Assembly (NCBI RefSeq): GCF_008121495.1
Contig: NZ_CP043051.1
Location: 1,653,501 to 1,717,500 of the forward strand
Source of the DNA: Mediterraneibacter gnavus ATCC 29149
GTDB lineage: Bacteria > Bacillota > Clostridia > Lachnospirales > Lachnospiraceae
Reading direction: 5' to 3'
DNA length: 64,000 nt
Of the stretch, positions 58,019 through 64,000 are shown piece after piece. The position numbers and the translations under genes were made by a program. Each line of letters opens with the position of its first letter. The stretch's first letter is position 1. The notes beneath the pieces are model-generated. The model was not told the origin of the DNA. It saw nothing but the letters and a program-made list of their open reading frames with translations, and searched no databases.

Positions 58019-58438
58019 ATGAATGAGGAAAAGAAAGTACCCTTCAAGTGGGAATATGGGGAAGAAACCATATCGCTGCAACTTGGGATGTATGCGAATA
58101 ATCAGCGGCTCTATATCGGCATGATTACCCATACAGAAGATGGAGCAGAGCCGTTTGCAGATATGACGGTGAACCTTCCAGGGTATTCCCTGGACCCTGG
58201 AGAGGCGTTTATTTCCGGTGACATCAGCAAGGACCTGCTGCGATTTATTAGAGAGAACAAATTGGGGAAGGTGCTTCCCTATCAGGTGCAGTCCGGTTAT
58301 GGAAAATATTCTGCTGTTGCCTTTGATCTGGAAAAGTTGAAGGCATTTGACCCTAAAGGCGTGGCAGAGTTTCGGAAAGAGTGGAATCTGCCGGATAAAA
58401 AGCCGGTAAAGAAAAAGAACCGCGGGATGGAGCGATGA
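58019..58438 (+). CDS. DUF4313-like protein
   Basis: A 139-residue protein (WEYGEETISLQLGMYANNQR, then GAEPFADMTVNLPGYSLDPG) that matches the DUF4313 family typical of conjugative elements of gut Firmicutes. AGGAGG precedes the ATG. No function is known. Confidence 0.75.
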   Translation: MNEEKKVPFKWEYGEETISLQLGMYANNQRLYIGMITHTEDGAEPFADMTVNLPGYSLDPGEAFISGDISKDLLRFIRENKLGKVLPYQVQSGYGKYSAVAFDLEKLKAFDPKGVAEFRKEWNLPDKKPVKKKNRGMER

Positions 58439-58524
58439 AGAAATATTTTCTCCGGCGGCTGGTGGTTCCGCCTTAGAAAGAAATGCACCACCCCTGCACA
58501 TTTTGTGGAAAGGAGGAGATGAAA

Positions 58525-59025
58525 ATGCAGGAAGAAGTGGAAAACAGGACTTTAACGCTGGTTGTCAGCGGAACAAAGTTTACCGGCAGGCTGCTCAAAG
58601 CTGCCATCAGTAAGTACATGGCCCACTACAAGGAGAAGAAGCTGCAAAAACAGAGAAGCCGTGACGCTCCTGTGACACCCCACGGCAAACAGACCGTCAA
58701 GCAGCTCATTGGTCAGAATCAGGGGATCTCCAATATTGAGATCACAGACCCCTCCATCAAGGAATTTGAGAAGATCGCCCGAAAATATGGTGTAGACTAT
58801 GCGGTAAAGAAAGACCGCAGCAGCTCCCCGCCCAAGTATCTGATCTTTTTCAAAGGCCGTGACGCCGATGCGCTGACCGCTGCATTTACCGAGTACACCA
58901 GCAAAAAGGTCAAGAAGGCCGAGAAAACGGAACGCCCGTCTGTGCTGGCAAAACTCAGTCAGTTCAAAGAGATGGTCAAAAATGCCGTGGTGGATCGCAC
59001 CAAGCGAAAGGAGCTGGAGCGATGA
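58525..59025 (+). CDS. PcfB-family protein (DUF3801)
   Basis: The 166-residue protein (TLTLVVSGTKFTGRLLKAAI at the start; IEITDPSIKEFEKIARKYGV and YLIFFKGRDADALTAAFTEY later) is PcfB, which works with the coupling protein in presenting DNA to the channel. It overlaps the VirD4 gene by four bases. ATG 58525 has a spacing of nine bases to AAAGGAGG; ATG 58519 is also possible. Confidence 0.85.
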   Translation: MQEEVENRTLTLVVSGTKFTGRLLKAAISKYMAHYKEKKLQKQRSRDAPVTPHGKQTVKQLIGQNQGISNIEITDPSIKEFEKIARKYGVDYAVKKDRSSSPPKYLIFFKGRDADALTAAFTEYTSKKVKKAEKTERPSVLAKLSQFKEMVKNAVVDRTKRKELER

Positions 59026-60851
59026 AAAAGCAGTTTGACATCAAAAAGCTCGTTTTGCTGAACCTGCCCTATCTCCTGATGGGGCTGTTTGCTACCAACT
59101 TCGGGGAGGCATGGCGGCTGGCTCAGGGGGCAAATGCTTCGGAAAAATTCCTTTCCCTGTTTGCTGTCCTGCCTGGGGCGCTGCAAAGTTTCTGGCCCAG
59201 CCTGCACCCGTTGGATCTGCTGGTGGGGCTGTGCTGCGGTGCTGGTCTGCGTCTGGCGGTATATCTCAAGAGCAAGAACGCCAAGAAGTACCGTCACGGC
59301 ATGGAGTATGGTTCTGCACGGTGGGGAACCCGTGAGGATATTGCTCCCTACATCGACCCGGTGTTCCAGAACAATGTCATTCTCACAAAAACCGAAAGCC
59401 TGACCATGAACAGCCGCCCCAAGGACCCCAAGACCGCCAGAAACAAAAATGTGCTGGTGATCGGCGGCTCCGGTTCCGGTAAGACCCGCTTCTGGTTGAA
59501 GCCCAATCTGATGCAGATGCATAGTTCTTATGTGGTCACAGACCCGAAGGGAACCATTTTGGTGGAGTGCGGGAAAATGCTCCAAAGGGGCGCACCCAAG
59601 CTGGGGAAGGACGGAAAGCCCATGAAGGATAAGCACGGCAAGGTCATCTATGAACCTTACTGCATCAAGGTTCTAAATACCATCAACTTCCGAAAATCAA
59701 TGCACTATAACCCTTTTGCCTATATCCATAGCGAAAAGGACATCTTGAAGCTGGTCACGACGCTGATCGCCAATACCAAAGGCGAGGGCAAGGCTGGAGA
59801 CGATTTCTGGGTAAAAGCAGAAACCTTGTTGTACTGCGCGCTCATTGGCTATATCCACTATGAGGCTCCGGTGGAGGAGCAGAACTTCTCCACCCTCATT
59901 GAGTTCATCAACGCTATGGAAGTCCGTGAGGATGACGAGGAGTTCAAAAACCCCGTAGATCTGATGTTTGATGCGCTGGAAGCCGAGAAGCCAAACCACT
60001 TTGCGGTGCGCCAGTATAAGAAATATAAGCTGGCCGCCGGAAAAACAGCCAAGTCGATCCTGATTTCCTGTGGTGCGCGCCTTGCGGTATTCGACATTGC
60101 AGAGCTGCGTGAGGTCACAGCCTATGATGAGCTGGAGCTGGACACTCTGGGAGACCGGAAAACTGCCCTGTTCCTCATTATGAGCGACACGGACGATAGC
60201 TTTAACTTTTTGATCTCCATGTGCTACACCCAGCTGTTCAACCTCTTGTGTGAAAAGGCGGACGATGTGTATGGCGGCAGGCTCCCAGTCCATGTACGCT
60301 GCTTAATTGATGAAGCCGCCAATATCGGGCAGATTCCTCGTTTGGAAAAGCTGGTCGCTACCATCCGAAGCCGTGAGATCTCTGCCTGTCTGGTGTTGCA
60401 GGCGCAGAGTCAGCTCAAGGCGATCTATAAGGATAACGCAGATACCATCATCGGCAACATGGATACTTCCATCTTCCTAGGCGGTAAGGAGCCAACCACC
60501 CTCAAGGAGCTGGCTGCCGTGCTGGGCAAGGAAACCATCGACACCTACAACACCGGAGAGAGCCGTGGTCGGGAAACCTCCCATTCTCTCAACTATCAAA
60601 AATTGGGGAAAGAGCTGATGAGCCAGGATGAGCTTGCTGTTATGGATGGCGGCAAGTGTATCCTCCAGTTGCGTGGTGTGCGTCCTTTCCTTTCGGATAA
60701 GTACGACATTACCAAGCACCCCAATTTCAAGTACACTGCCGACGCGGACGATAAGAACGCTTTTGACATTGAAGCATTCCTGTCCGCAAGGCTGAAACTC
60801 AAGCCCAATGAGGTCTGCGAAGTATATGAAGTAGACACAAAGGGCGCTTAA
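59022..60851 (+). CDS. VirD4/TraG coupling protein of element 2
   Basis: A 609-residue ATPase with two N-terminal membrane segments (about 12-30 and 64-80), Walker A GGSGSGKT at residues 148-155, and Walker B with LIDEAANIGQIP. It belongs to the CD1115-like coupling proteins of Tn1549-type elements and is distinct from that of element 1. It is the last complete transfer gene of the element here. Confidence 0.93.
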   Translation: MKKQFDIKKLVLLNLPYLLMGLFATNFGEAWRLAQGANASEKFLSLFAVLPGALQSFWPSLHPLDLLVGLCCGAGLRLAVYLKSKNAKKYRHGMEYGSARWGTREDIAPYIDPVFQNNVILTKTESLTMNSRPKDPKTARNKNVLVIGGSGSGKTRFWLKPNLMQMHSSYVVTDPKGTILVECGKMLQRGAPKLGKDGKPMKDKHGKVIYEPYCIKVLNTINFRKSMHYNPFAYIHSEKDILKLVTTLIANTKGEGKAGDDFWVKAETLLYCALIGYIHYEAPVEEQNFSTLIEFINAMEVREDDEEFKNPVDLMFDALEAEKPNHFAVRQYKKYKLAAGKTAKSILISCGARLAVFDIAELREVTAYDELELDTLGDRKTALFLIMSDTDDSFNFLISMCYTQLFNLLCEKADDVYGGRLPVHVRCLIDEAANIGQIPRLEKLVATIRSREISACLVLQAQSQLKAIYKDNADTIIGNMDTSIFLGGKEPTTLKELAAVLGKETIDTYNTGESRGRETSHSLNYQKLGKELMSQDELAVMDGGKCILQLRGVRPFLSDKYDITKHPNFKYTADADDKNAFDIEAFLSARLKLKPNEVCEVYEVDTKGA

Positions 60852-60963
60852 CTTCGTTCCGCTTTTGAAGGGAGTGATCTTATCTATTCGCCGCACCTGC
60901 CCTCTACGGGCCATTGGCGTACAAAGCGGACAATCGCAAGAAAAAATAATGAAAAAGGAGGAC

Positions 60964-61060
60964 AGCCGGAATCATGCCCCCGGAAACCGGTCGGCAGATT
61001 GTTCCGGCTTTTGTATGCCTATGAAACATGACAAACCTATTTTTTAATCAGATTCCGGCT
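60964..61060 (+). promoter_or_regulatory. Two alternative hairpins ahead of the Maff2 gene
   Basis: AGCCGGAATC (60964-60973) can pair with TTCCGGCT (61002-61009), which is followed by TTTTG and looks like a terminator, or with GATTCCGGCT (61051-61060), a longer partner just before the ATG. The two pairings exclude each other. In the second one the ribosome site region before Maff2 would be masked. Confidence 0.5.
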
Positions 61061-61070
61061 AACAAACTAT

Positions 61071-61229
61071 ATGGCATTTTTTGAACAGGCAATCACCGTT
61101 CTTCAGACCCTCGTTATCGCGCTCGGTGCCGGTCTTGGTATCTGGGGCGTTATCAACCTCTTGGAGGGCTACGGAAATGATAATCCGGGCGCAAAGAGCC
61201 AGGGCATGAAGCAGTTCATGGCTAATTAA
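61071..61229 (+). CDS. Maff2-family protein, truncated
   Basis: The 52 residues match the first part of Maff2 proteins (MAFFEQAITVLQTLVIALGA, then GVINLLEGYGNDNPGAKSQG), with one membrane segment. Family members usually continue with a second hydrophobic segment after KQ(F/L)MAGG. Here the frame ends in KQFMAN and a stop. The break coincides with the end of the transfer module and the start of cargo DNA. A T4SS pilin-like role is proposed for such proteins from their position. Confidence 0.75.
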   Translation: MAFFEQAITVLQTLVIALGAGLGIWGVINLLEGYGNDNPGAKSQGMKQFMAN

Positions 61230-61292
61230 AGGGAACAAAAAGAAAGGAAAAGCACAATCCAGACGGTATCAGCGGCAGTCCACAAGAATAAA

Positions 61293-61321
61293 TTGTGATT
61301 TCACAAGATTGGTGCTATAAT
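61293..61321 (+). promoter_or_regulatory. Promoter of the XRE-TnpV genes
   Basis: TTGTGA, 17 bases, TATAAT. A GC-rich hairpin, GGGGCAGCCGCCCC, follows in the leader at about 61340. Confidence 0.7.
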
Positions 61322-61384
61322 AAGAGAAAAGTTCCTGCCGGGGCAGCCGCCCCGGTGGTATGGATAGGAAGGCGGGAAAGCAAT

Positions 61385-61657
61385 ATGCACATCAGCTATA
61401 AACCACTCTGGCACACACTGTTAGAGCGTGATATGCGAAAAGAAGATTTAAGGCTTGCCGCTGGTATGACAACGAATATGATTGCCAACATGAGTAAAGA
61501 GGGAAAGCACATCAGCATGGACACATTAGCCCGTATCTGCGAAACGCTGAATTGTGAGATTACCGATGTGATTGAGTTAGTACCAGACGAGCCTACTTCC
61601 ACAGGAGGTAAGGAACATGAGCGAACTGAAACCAAGAATAACGGAAAACGGAATTGA
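61385..61657 (+). CDS. XRE-family regulator
   Basis: A 90-residue Cro/CI-like regulator (LWHTLLERDMRKEDLRLAAG, then MTTNMIANMSKEGKHISMDT) with a short tail. It overlaps the TnpV gene by 41 bases and forms one unit with it. This regulator/TnpV pair is typical of mobilisable transposon cargo. The start ATG 61385 has only a moderate ribosome site (GGCGGGAAAG). Confidence 0.85.
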   Translation: MHISYKPLWHTLLERDMRKEDLRLAAGMTTNMIANMSKEGKHISMDTLARICETLNCEITDVIELVPDEPTSTGGKEHERTETKNNGKRN

Positions 61658-61994
61658 TTATATCCTTGTCGGAGATTACTATATCCCGGATTTGAAGCTG
61701 CCGAAGGAACACCGCCCTATTGGAAAGTACGGACGGATGCACAGGGAATATTTAAGGGAAGTCCACCCAGTCAGATTGAACACATTGACCTTGACCGGGG
61801 AGTTATGGACATACCTTGCAGACCTGAACGAACAGGCACAGGAACGGTTAGACACCATCATGGAGCAGATGAAAGATGCCGAGGGCGTGACCGAGGAATT
61901 GAAACGAACCCAAGAAATGGAATGGGTGCGGCGTTGCAATAACATTCACAACCGGGCAGAAGAAATTATTTTGCAAGAGATGATTTATTCATAA
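61617..61994 (+). CDS. tnpV: TnpV transposon-encoded protein
   Basis: A 125-residue protein of the TnpV family found in Tn4451-like elements (YILVGDYYIPDLKLPKEHRP, then IGKYGRMHREYLREVHPVRL). It has a good ribosome site (GGAGG, seven bases). The family is a marker for mobile DNA and its function is unknown. Confidence 0.85.
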   Translation: MSELKPRITENGIDYILVGDYYIPDLKLPKEHRPIGKYGRMHREYLREVHPVRLNTLTLTGELWTYLADLNEQAQERLDTIMEQMKDAEGVTEELKRTQEMEWVRRCNNIHNRAEEIILQEMIYS

Positions 61995-62045
61995 CGGTAT
62001 GGTAGAATGATTATGACAAATAAGAATTTTTTGCTCCATACGCCC

Positions 62046-62093
62046 TTGACAATAGTCCTTACAATATACTATAATAGTATTTGTAAATACTAT
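62046..62093 (+). promoter_or_regulatory. MarR-MATE promoter with overlapping operator
   Basis: TTGACA, 18 bases, TATAAT (62070-62075). The palindrome ATAGTATTTGTAAATACTAT (62074-62093, nine-base arms) overlaps the -10 box and the start point, as expected for an autorepressed MarR gene. Confidence 0.82.
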
Positions 62094-62110
62094 TTGTAAG
62101 AGGAGGACTT

Positions 62111-62545
62111 ATGGAAAACAATCATTTTAACGTTGCGTGGGCGAAAAGCACTGCGCTATATACAAAAGCAGCTTCAGTACTTGGCGTCGGATACCCGGAA
62201 ATGATGGTGCTGTATGCGCTGGAATCCATGGGAGAACTGACGCAAAAGCAGATCGCAGAGAATTTCGGTATGCAAAAACAGACGGTTCATACGGTCGTGA
62301 GCGCACTTCAAAAGAAGGGCTATTTACTGTTGGAGGCCAGCGAGGGCGATAAACGTGAGAAGCGGATCGTCTTGACTGAAAGCGGACAGGTATACGCCCA
62401 CAGAATGATTGCGCCTTTACGAAAAGCCGAGGAGAAGGTTTATAGAACAATCGGGAACGAACGGCTCCAAGCCATGTGTGAAATTCTTGACCTTTTCAAT
62501 CTTCTCTTTGAAAGAGAGCTGAGAGGAGGTCTGGGCAGTGAATAA
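62111..62545 (+). CDS. MarR-family regulator
   Basis: A 144-residue winged-helix repressor (LTQKQIAENFGMQKQTVHTV, then ALQKKGYLLLEASEGDKREK with the wing Asp/Arg pattern). It lies directly behind a palindromic site overlapping the promoter, and overlaps the MATE gene by eight bases. It very likely represses both genes and is released by a drug or metabolite. Confidence 0.92.
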   Translation: MENNHFNVAWAKSTALYTKAASVLGVGYPEMMVLYALESMGELTQKQIAENFGMQKQTVHTVVSALQKKGYLLLEASEGDKREKRIVLTESGQVYAHRMIAPLRKAEEKVYRTIGNERLQAMCEILDLFNLLFERELRGGLGSE

Positions 62546-63839
62546 CAAGCGGACTTTCTTTCAGTATGTGATTCCGTCCGTGTTATCCTTTGCGCTTTCC
62601 GGGGTGTATGCCATCGTTGACGGTTTCTTTGTAGGCAACTCAATCGGGGATGCCGGACTTTCCGCAATCAACATTGCATATCCCATCACGGCGGTCCTGC
62701 AATCCGTAGGGACAGGAATCGGAATGGGTGGTTCAGTCAAATACTCCATTCTGAAAGCAGCAGGAAATGAGAAAAAAGCACGGGAGTTCGTTGCCGGTGC
62801 AACATGGCTGATGCTTCTTTTCAGCGCTGTCCTGACTGTCACCGTTTTCTTCACTTCAGAGAAAATCCTTTCTGCCCTTGGTGCATCGGGCGAGTTGCTT
62901 ACTCTGGGAAATGAGTATATCAAGGTAATTGCCCTTGGAGCGATTTTACAGGTGTTCGGCACCGGACTGGTTCCGTTTATGCGTAATTACGGCGGTTCTT
63001 TGTGGGCAATGATCGCTATGATCTGCGGCTTTGCTACCAATGTTGCTCTTGACTATACTTTTGTGTGGGTTCTTGGACGGGGCATGTACGGTGCGGCATT
63101 GGCGACCATTATTGGGCAGGGAGTTACCATGGCGGTTGCACTCGTGTATTGCGCCATCAAAAAGAACCTCACTCTGAAAATCGCACCTGTTGATACCCCG
63201 AAAACGGCATTTCAGATATTAAAAATCGGACTTGCTCCATTTGGCTTGACCCTTGCCCCAAATATCTCTCTTGTGATCATCAACCGATTTTCGGTTTATT
63301 ATGGCGGACAGGAGGCTATCGCCACCTATGCCTGTATCTCCTATATCATCTGCATTGTTTATCTTCTTTTGCAGGGTGTCGGTGATGGTAGCCAGCCGCT
63401 CATGAGTCAGTTCTACGGAGCAGGCGAAGAAAAATCGCTCAAACAAACCAAAACGCTGGCGTATGAATTTTCCATGGTTTTGGCGGTAATCAGTGCGATT
63501 CTGATTTACCTGCTCCGTGGAAAGATTGGACTACTGTTCGGTTCATCTGCCGAGGTAAACGCAGGGGTCATAAAGGTCATGCCGATCTTCCTTGTGTCGG
63601 TTCCGTTTGACGCCATCACACGAGTTTCCGCGGCGGCTTTCTACGCAACCGAAAAAAGTGTGCTGTCCTATGTTCTGACCTTTATCGAACCCATCATCAT
63701 GCTGGTGTTGATGCTGATGCTGCCGCCGGTGTTTGGCGGTCAAATCACGATTTGGTGGAGCGCCGTATTTGCAAAGGTCATTACCGCATCAGTAAGCATT
63801 GTGCTGTCCGTTAGATACAGCGCACAAAGAAATCGATAA
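62538..63839 (+). CDS. MATE-family efflux transporter
   Basis: The 433-residue protein has 12 hydrophobic segments and MATE features (SGVYAIVDGFFVGNSIGDAG at the start; GTGLVPFMRNYGGSLWAMIA; GDGSQPLMSQFYGAGEEKSL). Substrates of MATE pumps are cationic drugs exchanged for Na+ or H+. It starts with GTG behind GAGAGGAGG. The gene is intact; a group II intron begins nine bases after the stop. Confidence 0.92.
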   Translation: MNNKRTFFQYVIPSVLSFALSGVYAIVDGFFVGNSIGDAGLSAINIAYPITAVLQSVGTGIGMGGSVKYSILKAAGNEKKAREFVAGATWLMLLFSAVLTVTVFFTSEKILSALGASGELLTLGNEYIKVIALGAILQVFGTGLVPFMRNYGGSLWAMIAMICGFATNVALDYTFVWVLGRGMYGAALATIIGQGVTMAVALVYCAIKKNLTLKIAPVDTPKTAFQILKIGLAPFGLTLAPNISLVIINRFSVYYGGQEAIATYACISYIICIVYLLLQGVGDGSQPLMSQFYGAGEEKSLKQTKTLAYEFSMVLAVISAILIYLLRGKIGLLFGSSAEVNAGVIKVMPIFLVSVPFDAITRVSAAAFYATEKSVLSYVLTFIEPIIMLVLMLMLPPVFGGQITIWWSAVFAKVITASVSIVLSVRYSAQRNR

Positions 63840-63848
63840 CTTCCAGTT

Positions 63849-64000
63849 GTGCGCCCAGCTAAGGGTGTGTAGTCAAGCCGGTGGGATTCCGGTTTATCCA
63901 AGGTTTAGCCAACCAGATAATAGCGAGTCTTGGGATGATGCCGGTAACGGCATCTGACAAGCGTAGACAGCAAGAAAGCAGGGTTGAATAGTGATTGAGC
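63849..64000 (+). mobile_element. Group II intron, 5' end (cut by the window edge)
   Basis: It starts with GTGCGCCCAGC and goes on with AAGGGTGT and GTCAAG, the conserved 5' end and the first part of domain I of bacterial group II introns (like Ll.LtrB). AGCAAGAAAGCAGG-type pairing elements follow. The 5' exon ends ...GATAACTTCCAGTT. The intron-encoded protein and 3' end are outside the window. Confidence 0.88.

Larger units (their letters stand above)
53041..64000. mobile_element. Conjugative element 2 (Tn1549/CTn type), left part
   Basis: After the rpsI terminator the base composition rises clearly in GC and the gene set changes to that of Tn1549-like elements: parA, parB, DUF4313-like, PcfB, VirD4 and Maff2. 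The left border is between 52975 and about 53300; no integrase or second att is in the window. The transfer module stops inside the Maff2 gene at 61229, and cargo genes and a group II intron follow. Confidence 0.7.

Noticed and set aside
60865..61047. Open frame of 60 codons before Maff2
   Set aside because: It covers the alternative hairpins, its composition is not protein-like, and AAGGGAG before it is probably chance.

Overview
The window fits a chromosome of a low-GC anaerobic Firmicute of the class Clostridia, most likely the family Lachnospiraceae. The basis is the gene content: paired YlmC/YmxH-type PRC-barrel protein, COG0523 GTPases, an rplM-rpsI operon with a TTG start, and conjugative elements of the types common in gut Clostridia. 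I cannot name a species. The window is a chromosomal core of about 34 kb held between two different conjugative elements, both cut by the window edges.

Bases 1 to about 18,550 are the right part of an integrative conjugative element (element 1). In order it holds the end of a PrgI-like gene, a VirB4 ATPase, a two-domain cell-wall hydrolase, ssb, two small unknown genes, a non-coding block with three stem-loops that look like an oriT followed by a 43-bp repeat array, a small possible ribbon-helix-helix gene, mobC, a MOBP relaxase, a coiled-coil gene, a gene with two SpoVG-like domains, a large ArdC/HTH/MuF-C-like protein, a gene with two PcfB-like domains and a VirD4 coupling protein. A 17-bp palindrome (consensus GTTCCGAAATTCGGAAC) occurs six times in this element only. 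Two copies bracket a small convergent transcription unit that looks like an 86-nt RNA gene. An IS30-family element lies at the right edge, next to a tRNA-Glu/tRNA-Cys pair.

Bases 19,393 to 52,974 are ordinary chromosome: an MFS transporter, an M18 aminopeptidase, a two-component system with a PepSY lipoprotein, a Nudix hydrolase, a hemolysin III-like protein, a DEAD-box helicase with an attenuator-like leader, an ECF S component, a membrane-anchored sigma factor with a divergent XRE regulator, carbamate kinase, a DUF975 membrane protein, a heterodimeric ABC exporter, a NatAB-type ABC transporter, nrdR, truA, exonuclease III, two metal-related COG0523 proteins, a PfkB sugar kinase, dapF, tRNA-Gln and rplM-rpsI. 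A lipoprotein gene in this part is split by an insertion carrying an IS91-like transposase and a tyrosine recombinase.

From just after rpsI to the right edge lies a second, visibly more GC-rich conjugative element (element 2) of the Tn1549/CTn type: parA, parB, small DUF genes, a replication-initiator-like protein, an antirepressor, PcfB and VirD4. It breaks off inside a Maff2 gene, where a cargo block begins (XRE regulator, TnpV, MarR, MATE efflux pump). The 5' end of a group II intron starts nine bases after the MATE stop codon and runs out of the window.
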